Source of the DNA: Alopecurus myosuroides
Taxonomy: Eukaryota; Streptophyta; Magnoliopsida; Poales; Poaceae
NCBI GenBank assembly: GCA_028641055.1
Contig: CM054057.1
Location: 728,224,484 to 728,288,483, forward strand
DNA length: 64,000 bases
Direction: 5' to 3'
Shown: piece by piece, positions 1 to 11,991 of the stretch
How the letters are laid out: every line of letters starts with the position of its first letter
How positions within the stretch are numbered: the stretch's first letter is position 1
The notes under the pieces: generated by a model
Databases searched by the model: none
The model's input: the letters and a program-made list of their open reading frames with translations, nothing else
Told to the model about the DNA's origin: nothing
Translations under genes and position numbers: made by a program

Positions 1-2323
1 GTGCATAAAATTAACTAGTGTAGCCTAAACTAGTCTAGTATTTTTCCTAAATTTTCTACTAGTATGAGTAGGAGTTTTTGGATGCTAGATTGTTTGTTTG
101 GAGCACTTTTATAAAAGTGACCAGAGGCTTATTAACCTCTTGGTGAGCATATTTGCTAGTGGAACACCCACTGGTATGTTTGCCTCATGGTGGAAAAATA
201 GGTTTGACTTGTTGTCATGAGCTTTTTCACCACTTGAGTATTTTAGCAAATTATATGTGCTAGCCATAGAGATTGTTAGGGAAGTTTTTAGACATAAAAA
301 TGTGTTTTATGTGACACCCTACTGTCTAGTAACATGTGCTCTACCCCACTGGTCCATGGTGTTCTTAACTAAAAATCATTGAATTGGCCACACATAACAC
401 TAGGAAAAAAGCAGACTTTTCAACTATAGTTTTTATGCCAATTTTTCTTAAGGGAAAAATTGAGAACTTGGGTGGTGCTTCTTGATTGCTTGCTGTATGT
501 ATTACTTGTAGCCTTGTTTGTCTTGTTTGGTTCTGAATGTGTGTCCTTTATTCTCTTTACGACGTTAGAAAACGAAGAGGAAGGAGTGTCGTGAAGCTGT
601 GGTTCAAGTTCCAGTCACTCCAACAACCAGGGACACAAAGAGATACCAGGCAAGCATCCTGATTGCTTGCTGATACAATACTTACCATTAAATATCATGC
701 ATGTTTTACTTCTGAAGTTTTACCAAAAACTTGGGTATCAAAACTATTTTTGAGGTGGAAATTACTACTATACTATATTACAGGTTATTATTATGCCAGT
801 AGTTAAACTTGGTAATACCAAGCCCATAGGCCACCATATGGTATTTATTACCATCAAATATATTAGTCCCTAAGTGGACACCCTAAAATTGTGATTCTAC
901 AAAATAAAGGCTTTACGGAAAAACCCGGAGAAAAGGCGGATCCTTGTTCTCCGGAGGAATGTGGAAGTGGTCATTTTTGAGAAGGTGGTGTTTTTCAAAA
1001 ATGACACATAACCTAGTCTTCGCCGGACAACCTTTACCGTACTGCCACCCTACCCCAACATGGGCACGGGGCTTAACTTGAAGTTTGTTCTTATTAGTGT
1101 GTGCTATCTCAATCGCTATAAGGGACATCGTACCCTCGAACCGAATGTCGTCAAAACTCCCAATGTTGAGACATAAAAAGTGTGGGATTAATTTTCCCTC
1201 CGGTTGCATCGGTTGAGTCTCCTGTCATGGCGATGTGCGACATGGTGCCGAGGAGATTAAACTCAACTGAAGAGATAGGCATATTCTAGCTTGAACATAG
1301 TGGATGGTTATGATCAGATACCTGATGTTTACATACTGTTGTTACAGTCCGTGATTGTTCACGGGAGGTGTACTGGATCTGGTGGATGTGTACACCTCTG
1401 CAGAGTACAACTTTTTCGAAGAAGCCGCGTCCTCGGATATGGACAGTTGAATGGCCATGTAGCTAGCATTGTGTCAATGTTTTCAAAAAGAGTTTTTGAA
1501 AGGAATTTTGGAAAGGAAGTGTTGAACTTGTGAAGTTCGGAAAGGAAATGGAAACTTATACCGTGGAGGTATCTTCGATGATGAAAAGCCAGATGATGTT
1601 ATACAAAACAAAATGTTTTGCAAAGAAAACCTTTTCTACTCTAAGCAAGAATTCTGGAAACTGATTCCAAGAAGTTTTGCAAAGAGAAAATATTCTTTAA
1701 CAAACTTTACAAAACCTCTTGTACATGTGAGATCTACAAGAGAAATAAAACTATATATTATTTTTCTTCTGAAGTATCTTCTTCAACGAAGATACAGATA
1801 AACCTGACTGCAACTGTGGTGTCATCATATATGAACACCATTGATAGTGAACCATATTTATAGCCTACCTATTCCACCATATAAGCATACTTGCATGTTG
1901 GTAAGTGATATGATGGATGTCTTGCTGAGTACATTCAAATGTACTCATTATGGTTTCGCCCCTGGTATCTACTTATCAGATTTGGAGAAGGAGCCTCCAA
2001 AGGATATCTATGAAGAGAAGTACGGAGTTGACGGCTTTGCGAACTAGGATCGTCTCCGGGTCAGCAGCCTGTAGGTTAAGGCGACTTGGGCTCAACTACG
2101 TTGTGTTTTATTTGTCTTCCGCTGTGTTTGATAAGTTGCCTGCCCCATGTGGCAGTTGCGTTAAACTTGATCATGTGATCTTTTATGTAATACCTTTATG
2201 TATTCGTGTAATGGATGATGTATTTCTGTGTGCCAACTGTGTATGTTGTTCACGACTGATCTTTCTGGGATCGTGAATGTATGCATACGTAGGGTTTCAG
2301 ACTGCCGGTCTGGGGTCCTTACA
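1..2323 (+). repeat. 5' LTR of the LARD (3' part only)
   Basis: This stretch matches 9663-11991 over its full length. It ends in ...GGGGTCCTTACA, the same CA end as the 3' LTR, and is followed by the primer site. Against the 3' copy I count one substitution (1255 region, GAGGAG versus GATGAG), six one-base differences in homopolymer runs and one 2-base difference. Translated stretches within it have no recognisable family match and are not called as genes. Confidence 0.92.
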
Positions 2324-2327
2324 GAGT

Positions 2328-2340
2328 TGGTATCAGAGCC
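2328..2340 (+). other. Primer binding site (initiator tRNA-Met type)
   Basis: TGGTATCAGAGCC lies four bases after the LTR end. It is complementary to the 3' end of plant initiator methionine tRNA, the usual minus-strand primer of Copia and many Gypsy elements. Its position proves that 1-2323 is a 5' LTR. Confidence 0.92.
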
Positions 2341-3119
2341 ATCCTGACCTTAGGAGACCTTAGTTAGCATGGACGTCAGATAGGAAAGATAAATATTTTT
2401 GAGTAAAAACCTATTTACTATCTACATTATTTTTATCTAGGGAATTTTAGTATATTTTCCCTCCTTCTGATCTTTTCAAAAGATTCTAAATGCATATCAA
2501 GGGTGTCCTTGAACAGTGGTTCGAAGGGCGGGCCTTACAGAGTTAGTATCTCTCTCGGTTAAGAGTTTATTTCTTCTTGTTTGCAACTGCTCCGCTCTGT
2601 TTTTGAAACATCTCTCGTCTTTGAAGTTTTCTGTCCAGAAAATAGTTGGAGTTTCAAAAACAGATTGTTGCATAAAGTTTTATCAAAACTTTACTTCTAT
2701 TTATCTTGTTTTCATACAAAAACTTTTATACTTGCCGATGTCCCGAGAAGACCAAAATAATTGCCTAGCTCTACAGTGATGATGGTCAGAAGTAGATAGT
2801 TCTTCAGCCACTTCTAGATTTTGGATTAGTCTAGTTTGGAGTAATTTAGCGATCCATGAGTCTCTCCCCCGACGTAGCTCCAATGAGCCTTGCTTGTGTG
2901 TTATGGCTTGCTTATGTGTGTCCGTAGGACTTTGTGCTATTGTGGTGTAGATTTTGGTTCATCTAGGCTTCTATATGTTTGTGGGGTGCTCAAAATTTGC
3001 AGATTTGTGCTTGCCCCGCTCTTGTTTTTGAATCGCCTCGTGTTAAATTTTTTTAAGCAAAAATGTTTGTAAAGCATTCAAAAACAAGAATTTGTTGCTT
3101 AGACTTATACTTGTTTTCG

Positions 3120-3330
3120 CTTCATAATGCGACCCGTCGTGAACCACCACCATCTCCCACATTAATGAAAGCACCATTGCGCCTAATAATAGAGGACCAT
3201 CAAGCCACCCGAGCTGATAGCATTGCTACCAGTGATGCACTCCAACATATAAAGCTCCAACAACGACAACCTTTAAAGAAGAAAATGCGTGAAGAAAACC
3301 AACCAATACTGACCAAAACCTCTATGTTTG
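3120..3330 (+). pseudogene. Possible gag remnant in the LARD
   Basis: The translated stretch contains EPPPSPTL, then a segment with RADSIATSDALQ and a Lys/Gln-rich tail. It resembles the N-terminal region of Gypsy gag proteins, which often begins with a low-complexity Pro/Ser part and a Met/Gln-rich helix. No capsid domain or zinc knuckle follows. The reading frame is open for 110 codons from 3063, but only this part looks protein-like. This is weak evidence from resemblance alone. Confidence 0.3.
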
Positions 3331-5922
3331 TCTGTTGCAAAAGACTCTTTTACCCTGTTGGCAAATTGTTGCACTTTTTTTATGTCCCCTTTTAAAAGAC
3401 CAAACTAAAGAATCCCCTTTTAAAAGTTATATACCTCCCTCCTCTGGAGAAAGGTGCGAAAGAATTTCACAGGCCATGATGCGCAACCCCCTAAAAAGCC
3501 AATCAAAAGAGCACAATTCAATATTCGACGTACGATGACGCTAGTCGTATCTTGTCGGACAAACATAATTAAATAGGAAACTAACAAGACTAACATGTTT
3601 GGTCTAATCTTAGGTTGACACCTAACCAAATCATGCAAACTACTGACAACTCTTTCTAAACCAAGAAATTAAGTGACTTGGGACACCTTTTAATATAATT
3701 GGTAAAAAGGAGAAGTCACGAGAAAATAAAATGATGACCTATTCGTTTACTAGTTAATAGGATATCATGTGTATCTACTTTGGAAACAAAATCTTAATAT
3801 ACATTGTAGGTACTATGAGATTTGGGGTTTAGAAATTAAGTGAACGATGGAATGTTTATAATAGATCTGGAAAACAGCAGTTTTCCTGTTGTTATTTCTT
3901 TGTGTGCTCTTGATTGAAATAAATTTGTGTTTTATTCAATCTTGCTTCCTAACTTATATGGACTTGTTAGGACTTGTTATTATGTTGTTTTATTACAATA
4001 AATCTACCCTAGAAAGTGTGTGCATGATTGGAAAACTCGAATAAAAATGAAATAGCATTTGTTACCTTCTAGTTTATTATTTGGAAATATTGTGAGAGCT
4101 AGATCTGTGTATACTTTCTTAGTGGATTTTGTGCTATGTGTTCTTTGAGTAAAGTAACATTTAGGTACTGTTATTTTGATGCTTGTACCTATGTTAGCTT
4201 GCATGTCTTTTAATAATAAAGCATGTGTAAGAATTGCTATCAATATGCACTAGTATTGCTTCACTAGATTAAATAGCATTATATTTTTATCTTGTATGCA
4301 AAGTTTTTCATGACTAATCAGAGGCTTAGTACCTATTTTTACTTGGTATTAGTAGGCCATAGCCCACTGGTCCCATTGTATTTTGGCTTGAGGATGAAAA
4401 ATCCCCAACCATACACATGTGTAAAAATAGCATGTTTCACTATGTGATTGATTTCTATTTTCCACCATGGAAAAAAATAATTGTTTGTTTTCACTTATGC
4501 AAGTGAGAAGTTTATTTCTTATTAGTAAATACTAATATGTTTAGGTGTGATCCTTTTGTTAGCATAATATTCCTTAGGGGTATCATGTTAAGACATGTTT
4601 CACTATCGTGTGCTGAAATTAAATTGTTCACAAAATAAAATAAATTCCTCTTGATTGGTAGATTGTTTGTGAATAATTTTAAATTGAGTGTATGGATTTT
4701 TTAAAAGGTTTAGATAACTTTTCATTAATTGCATAGCTACTGGTTGTGTGAGTTATACCTTGCTTGTTTGCTAGTAATTGTTTAAGAAAAACATAAATTG
4801 CTAGAATTAATTTATGCATGTTGAATAGTTGTTTCATGGGATTGTTTTGATGTTTGTGCTTACTAACATGAGTAAGTTTTGTGTGCTGTTATTAGGTACA
4901 TTTATATTCATGACTTGCTTGTTTAGATTTAAACATCATGATAGCATTGTTTGCTTCTCTAGAGTGAAGCTAGTTTCACCACTAGAAAATGGTGATTTTT
5001 GCTCTAGTATTACCCTCTTTTTATTTTATGAGTATATGTCTTGATATAGCATGTTTAGGAAGTTATTACTTCTGTTATCATGCCATGAATTATTTAGTTT
5101 CATGTTCTATGGTTATAGGATATGATTATCTCTTATAGCATGCTGGTGTAGGTTTTCATACTAGTGTGTTATTTGTGCAGTCCTGTTTTTTTTATGCCTA
5201 TGTAATAGAGTTTTCATCTTGTGTAAAGATGGTGTTTTATAGTATCGTTATGATTGAATTCATTGGTTTTTAGCTACTGGTTGTTTGCTAATTGTTCATG
5301 ATTGATGGGTTCCAAAACCTCTAATAAACAATAACCTAGTGAATAAATAGTCTATTATATGTGGTGTTGTTTGCTTGCTTTTGGATGTTGTAAATGTTTT
5401 ACCTTAGCATGAGTTTATACTTGTGTTATGATTGTGCTTAATAGTATCTTATGAAACTAAAACATCCAACTAAAATCATGAACATATTAAGTGATAGTTG
5501 CTTGTGGTGAGTAATGCCACTGCCATGGTATTGTTCTGTCTGTTTGTTTTTACCTTAGCAACCTAACCTTTGCACCCACAAGCTATATTTTAGCTTCTTA
5601 TATACCTTATTATGAGAGTGGTACACCACCCATAGTGTTATGTAAGATGTGGGATATTTTTAGCTAGGAACTCATGTAAATAATTGACGGTATTTTTCCA
5701 GGTAGTTCTGCACTAACCTTAATTTTTGTTCAAACTAGGAAACAAAAGTTTTGGACCTAACACAGTACTGGTGTACTTTTTAAAACTAAATTCTAATTTA
5801 GGGATGTACCCCACCTCCCAAGAAAAGTCAAAGGGGGAAGCACCTGCACTCCAACACTAACATTGTGTTTGTTGGCCCTCCCTTAGTCCTCGCTTGTGAA
5901 TCTCGGGGACGAGATTCTTTTT

Positions 5923-5934
5923 AAGGGGAAGACC
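5923..5934 (+). other. Polypurine tract of the LARD
   Basis: AAGGGGAAGACC directly precedes the TGTCACATCCC start of the 3' LTR. Purine runs at this position prime plus-strand synthesis in LTR retrotransposons. Confidence 0.8.
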
Positions 5935-6090
5935 TGTCACATCCCAATTTTGGAATACCTGTTAATACAATTGTTTTGCTAATTGCTTTACTAATAAACC
6001 TTGGTTGTGTTTGTTTGTGGTTGTTTAAGTGCAACTAAACAAACTAATTATATAAACTTGCAAACTTAAAAGGATAGCAAAGCAGTGAAC

Positions 6091-6148
6091 TAAAAATATT
6101 CAACATATTGTTCCAGGGATAAAAATATTCAACATATTGTTCCAATGA
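6091..6148 (+). repeat. 29 bp tandem duplication in the LTR
   Basis: TAAAAATATTCAACATATTG with its following bases occurs at 6091 and again from 6120, a period of 29 bp. Confidence 0.8.
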
Positions 6149-7139
6149 CTTTGGCAATATTTTCTAAAGTAAATATTGATCAAAGTGTTTTCCAAAACTA
6201 TCTTATGAATCCAATACTTGTTGAATATTCCAAGGCCTAAATTAAGAAAGAGGAAACACTTAATAAATTTCACTAAAAGATTATCAGAAAAAGAGGCATT
6301 CTTAAATGCTTCACCAAAATATTATCAAATGTTTTTCCAACCTTGCAAGATTAAAAAACAAAGGTATTGGAGAGCATTGACTTGCTATCTCTAGTCACAT
6401 AAATATTTTGGCAAAGCATTGTTAAAGAAAAGCCAAGTGCTTTATTAAATAGAAATTCCAATATTTCCAGAAACAGAAAACTAAAACAAGTTACTATTGG
6501 AAACTTTCCTCAAATGATCTGAAATTCATACCATTGCTTCCTTATATCAAATAAGGAACACACACAAGAGGAGACCAAAAATTGAATCCATTAAAGTCCT
6601 GAAAACATGGTTTTTCTCCACAGCAACAATTGGGATTTTGAACAAGTTTGTTCTACAAACTTTTCCAAATGCCATGAAATAAATACCACATGCTCTATAT
6701 CATAAATGAGGATGAAAACCAAAAGGGCACAAGTTTTTGAATAATTTAAGTTGCCAAAAACCCCTGTTTTCTTGGCAGCACCTTTTTGAAATTTGAACAA
6801 GTTTGTTCTATGAAGTAACTCAAAATGACTTGAATTTTCTACCACATAAGGAACACATCAAATAAGGAATGTGTGCCAAAAATTATCATTTTTGGAAGCT
6901 CCTAAGTAGTCTAATAAATTCAATGTCCATTTTTGTAAGAATTCAAATTTGAACAACTTTGAATTATAAAGTTTCCCAATGAGCCAATTTTCACATATGT
7001 TGTGTATCTTAACTAATAAGAATTTTGGCCAAAAGGATTTCAAATTATACTTTGTTTGCTTGGTGAAAATCACATTTTTTCAGAGAGAAAAGGACCTAAT
7101 TGTAAATAGCAGGGGCCTTTTTGTAAGCTGAGTCACATG

Positions 7140-7970
7140 GTCTTCTTCTTCTTCCTGTAGATGACGAAGTAGCAGGCATGGAGGCCCATGCTTCCTTTGC
7201 TTCGAGTAGAAGACTTCTAGATGATAAAAGACCCGTGTGCACCTCTTACCTGCCCCCTCTCTCCCCCTCAAGGTCTCTCTCTCTCTCTCAAAAATCCAAC
7301 CCGAAACCCTAGCCCGTACATGGCCGCCGTCGATTCGGCCGCTGCGGAGCTCGCCGCCGGCAGCCAAGTGGCCCATCCTCTCCGCCTTGTCGTGGTGATG
7401 CTCTGCCTAGTGAATCGAGCCGGAGTGAACTGTGGTGGCCGCGCCGTCCATTTCGGTGCTGCGGGTCCGGCGGACTCCGGCGACCAATCCCCGCCTCGAG
7501 CTCCCTCCTCCTCATCCGAGTCCCGCGTCTTCACGGTGAGCAGGACCCTCCCGCAATTTTCCCCCTCCCTAACCCCTAATCGACGCGGAGCCGTGCTCTA
7601 GTCCGGCCGCCGCCGCGCCATGCCGGCCGCCTCTCGTTTACCCCAGGAAACGAGCCTCCGCCGGTTAGTAGCCCACGTCGATAGCAACTCACATGGTTTC
7701 AATTCGGGAAATGATGCACGGAAACGCCGGATCCTTGCTCGCCGGAGCGTTCCGCCGGCGAGTGACGCCATGCGTCAGGCTCGCGTCAGCCTGCCCTGAC
7801 CGCGCGTAGGAAGTCAAACTGCGTGGGGCCGCTGCCGCGTGGCTGCCCGCGTGGCAGCTGGCCCGCGTCAGCGACTCGGCTTGCTCCCGCCGCGGTAGCA
7901 GTAGATCAGGCCGGCCCAAACCAGATCTGGCCCAGTCAGTTTTTTTCCAATTTATTTTTGTAGAAAACAA
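7140..7970 (+). promoter_or_regulatory. GC-rich island inside the LARD LTR (possible promoter/leader)
   Basis: The LTR changes here from AT-rich to GC- and CpG-rich sequence and back. The start has CTTCTTCTTCTT and a TCTCTCTCTCTCTC run, then AACCCTAGCCC shortly before an ATG at 7320, much like the 5' leader and first codons of a grass nuclear gene. Reading frames are open on both strands here, for example 7221-7601 plus and 7268-7534 minus, but that is expected of GC-rich DNA and neither product is recognisable. It may be the LTR promoter and transcribed leader, or a captured gene end. The window's 5' LTR begins downstream of this part, so no second copy can be compared. Confidence 0.45.
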
Positions 7971-10900
7971 GCATGGTTACTTTTGGCTCAAAAAGGCAAC
8001 TTAAAATATGAATTTGACCAAACTAAAATTCACAGTGGTACCTCAACTAATCTAAACCATCTCCAAGTTGTAGATCTACATTTGGATGGATAGATTTGAA
8101 ATGAAAATGATTTGGCAACAGGTACCAGAAACACCAAAATGGCACCATTTTTATTTTACAACTCAGAATGAAGTGAGGCCAATTGCATTGGAAAGCCCTT
8201 GAAATTTCCTAACAGGAGCATTTAACTCGTTTCCAAATTCATTGTATTTTTGAAATGGCATGCAATTGGTAAAACACCAGAGAGCACTTTGGTGATTTTT
8301 ATAAAATTATTAAAATGATTTTTGATGCAAACTAAATTGGATGGTCTTTTATATGTTTAGGGCTATCCAAACCTAGAAGGGTTTAATTTTTAGGCATCAT
8401 ATAAAATTTGGTGGACAGATCTTTTTTTCACCTGTTTCTGCCATTTTGGCATTTTAGCTAATTAATTGTTGTGATTATATTTTTGTGTTGCAATATTGTT
8501 TTCTAGCATGTATAAGTTGTGTGAACTTGTTTTATAAGGTTTACTTAGCTATTTTAGCATGTTATATTGTGTGGACTTGAGTGGAGAAGAAATAGAATTT
8601 TTGTTATTAACATATGTTTTATCTCTAGTTAATATTTTGCATAGTATTTTTGAGTGATAAATTATGTGCAAACACTTGGATTGTTGTGTTGAGATATTAG
8701 ATACAGCACCCTTTTGATACTTATATTTTGTTGTTAATCACCTCTGCTAGCTTGCATTTGAGTTGGTAGAAAAGCATGAATAGCTTTGTCATGACTATGA
8801 GAATGGTTATGGAAAAATTCCCTCATGTGTGGAATTTTGACATAATCATTTGTGGTTTTGTGACCACATATTTTTGGGTTGTATCCATAGGTCCAGTAGC
8901 ATTTTGATAAGTTTGTTATGAGTGCTTGACTCCTAGATTTTTCACTTGTGTGAAAAACAATAGCATGAGTAGCATTGCCTTGCTTATTTTAGCACCCTGT
9001 TATTTTCTGCTAGTATTATTATTGCACTAGGTGCTAGTTTAGGTTTTTGCTAAGTTTTGTCAAGTATGACCAGAGGCATTGTGACCTCTTAATGCTTTGT
9101 ATGCTAGTGGAACACCCACTGGTTTCATTGCATTGTTGGTGGAAACATTATTTCCCCCACACTAGATGTGTTTCTTTTATATATGTTTTGAGTAGATCTT
9201 TAAATGCTTTTTAGGATTTTTGCTAGATTAATTCTCATGAAACCAGTACCATTTAGGTACTGTTATTTTGGTTATAGCACCTCTAGATACTTGGTGCTTG
9301 TGTTTGAAATAGATTTAAATAGAAATGCTTAAAGTCTAAATTTCATACTAGGATATTCATGTATGCTTTTTGTCTTGTTTTCCCTAGGGAAAAATATGAA
9401 TCTTTGGTATGGAAACCAGAGGATGGAATGTCCTTGTGGCATTATTATCTTAGGGTTTTCACCTCTGATAGGTTTCCTCTTAAGTAGCATAAAAGCATGA
9501 GTAACACTTGGATGACTAGGAATTAATCTCCTCACATGTGTAGCATTTTAAGCATAGTTTTTCCTTGTTTCCTAGATATGCTTTTTATGTTATTTTGTGG
9601 AATCCAGTAGCAATTATGGTACTGGTTAGAGGAGTATTTTGCCTCTGCTAGCTTGCACACTTGTGCATAAAATTAACTAGTGTAGCCTAAACTAGTCTAG
9701 TATTTTTCCTAAATTTTCTACTAGTATGAGTAGGAGTTTTTGGATGCTAGATTGTTTGTTTGGAGCACTTTTATAAAAGTGACCAGAGGCTTATTAACCT
9801 CTTGGTGAGCATATTTGCTAGTGGAACACCCACTGGTATGTTTGCCTCATGGTGGAAAATAGGTTTGACTTGTTGTCATGAGCTTTTTCACCACTTGAGT
9901 ATTTTAGCAAATTATATGTGCTAGCCATAGAGATTGTTAGGGAAGTTTTTAGACATAAAAATGTGTTTTATGTGACACCCTACTGTCTAGTAACATGTGC
10001 TCTACCCCACTGGTCCATGGTGTTCTTAACTAAAAATCATTGAATTGGCCACACATAAACACTAGGAAAAAAGCAGACTTTTCAACTATAGTTTTTATGC
10101 CAATTTTTCTTAAGGGAAAAATTGAGAACTTGGGTGGTGCTTCTTGATTGCTTGCTGTATGTATTACTTGTAGCCTTGTTTGTCTTGTTTGGTTCTGAAT
10201 GTGTGTCCTTTATTCTCTTTACGACGTTAGAAAACGAAGAGGAAGGGAGTGTCGTGAAGCTGTGGTTCAAGTTCCAGTCACTCCAACAACCAGGGACACA
10301 AAGAGATACCAGGCAAGCATCCTGATTGCTTGCTGATACAATACTTACCATTAAATATCATGCATGTTTTACTTCTGAAGTTTTACCAAAAACTTGGGTA
10401 TCAAAACTATTTTTGAGGTGGAAATTACTACTATACTATATTACAGGTTATTATTATGCCAGTAGTTAAACTTGGTAATACCAAGCCCATAGGCCACCAT
10501 ATGGTATTTATTACCATCAAATATATTAGTCCCTAAGTGGACACCCTAAAATTGTGATTCTACAAAATAAAGGCTTTACGGAAAAACCCGGAGAAAAGGC
10601 GGATCCTTGTTCTCCGGAGGAATGTGGAAGTGGTCATTTTTGAGAAGGTGGTGTTTTTTCAAAAATGACACATAACCTAGTCTTCGCCGGACAACCTTTA
10701 CCGTACTGCCACCCTACCCCAACATGGGCACGGGGCTTAACTTGAAGTTTGTTCTTATTAGTGTGTGCTATCTCAATCGCTATAAGGGACATCGTACCCT
10801 CGAACCGAATGTCGTCAAAACTCCCAATGTTGAGACATAAAAAGTGTGGGATTAATTTTCCCTCCGGTTGCATCGGTTGAGTCTCCTGTCATGGCGATGT

Positions 10901-11991
10901 GCGACATGGTGCCGATGAGATTAAACTCAACTGAAGAGATAGGCATATTCTAGCTTGAACATAGTGGATGGTTATGATCAGATACCTGATGTTTACATAC
11001 TGTTGTTACAGTCCGTGATTGTTCACGGGAGGTGTACTGGATCTGGTGGATGTGTACACCTCTGCAGAGTACAACTTTTTCGAAGAAGCCGCGTCCTCGG
11101 ATATGGACAGTTGAATGGCCATGTAGCTAGCATTGTGTCAATGTTTTCAAAAAGAGTTTTTGAAAAGGAATTTTGGAAAGGAAGTGTTGAACTTGTGAAG
11201 TTCGGAAAGGAAATGGAAACTTATACCGTGGAGGTATCTTCGATGATGAAAAGCCAGATGATGTTATACAAAACAAAATGTTTTGCAAAGAAAACCTTTT
11301 CTACTCTAAGCAAGAATTCTGGAAACTGATTCCAAGAAGTTTTGCAAAGAGAAAATATTCTTTAACAAAACTTTACAAAACCTCTTGTACATGTGAGATC
11401 TACAAGAGAAATAAAACTATATATTATTTTTCTTCTGAAGTATCTTCTTCAACGAAGATACAGATAAACCTGACTGCAACTGTGGTGTCATCATATATGA
11501 ACACCATTGATAGTGAACCATATTTATAGCCTACCTATTCCACCATATAAGCATACTTGCATGTTGGTAAGTGATATGATGGATGTCTTGCTGAGTACAT
11601 TCAAATGTACTCATTATGGTTTCGCCCCTGGTATCTACTTATCAGATTTGGAGAAGGAGCCTCCAAAGGATATCTATGAAGAGAAGTACGGAGTTGACGG
11701 CTTTGCGAACTAGGATCGTCTCCGGGTCAGCAGCCTGTAGGTTAAGGCGTGACTTGGGCTCAACTACGTTGTGTTTTATTTGTCTTCCGCTGTGTTTGAT
11801 AAGTTGCCTGCCCCATGTGGCAGTTGCGTTAAACTTGATCATGTGATCTTTTATGTAATACCTTTATGTATTCGTGTAATGGATGATGTATTTCTGTGTG
11901 CCAACTGTGTATGTTGTTCACGACTGATCTTTCTGGGATCGTGAATGTATGCATACGTAGGGTTTCAGACTGCCGGTCTGGGGTCCTTACA

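Larger units (their letters stand above)
2324..5934 (+). mobile_element. LARD internal domain, essentially non-coding
   Basis: I find no pol motifs in this 3.6 kb. The part from about 3700 to 5700 is AT-rich and carries short motifs also found in the LTR, such as CATTTAGGTACTGTTATTTTG-like sequence near 4158 and near 9248 and the CAGAGGC...CCACTGGT phrase near 4320-4370. It looks built partly from LTR-like sequence. The end, 5860-5934, carries the CTCGGGGACGAG phrase and the purine tract common before grass Gypsy 3' LTRs. Confidence 0.75.
1..11991 (+). mobile_element. LARD-type LTR retrotransposon, 5' truncated by window
   Basis: Bases 1-2323 repeat almost exactly at 9663-11991, so the window opens inside a 5' LTR and the second copy is the 3' LTR. 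A primer binding site follows the first LTR and a polypurine tract precedes the second, which fixes plus orientation. The 3.6 kb internal domain has no recognisable protease, reverse transcriptase or integrase. Long LTRs around a non-coding interior are the hallmark of LARDs (large retrotransposon derivatives, such as Sukkula of the Triticeae), which rely on proteins from other Gypsy elements. The bases after the 3' LTR (AAGAA, 11992-11996) should be the target duplication, but the left copy is outside the window. The element interrupts the last exon of the CACTA accessory gene. Confidence 0.88.
5935..11991 (+). repeat. 3' LTR of the LARD, about 6.06 kb
   Basis: It begins TGTCACATCCC and ends TCCTTACA, the usual TG...CA form. 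At about 6,057 bp it is very long for a plant LTR; the last 2,329 bp are confirmed by the 5' copy. The rest is supported by the start motif and the upstream polypurine tract. Layout: AT-rich with degenerate short repeats (6091-7080), a GC-rich gene-like island (about 7140-7970), then AT-rich repeats (7970-9660) in which phrases such as CTCTGCTAGCTTGCA and CAGAGGC...CACCCACTGGT recur. I see no convincing coding sequence. Confidence 0.85.

Noticed and set aside
7221..7601. 126-codon plus frame with minus-strand overlaps in the LARD LTR
   Set aside because: Several frames are open at once in GC-rich DNA and no product is recognisable.
11829..11991. Continuation of the CACTA exon into the LARD LTR
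   Set aside because: The gene is cut at the LTR border; the remaining codons are LTR sequence.
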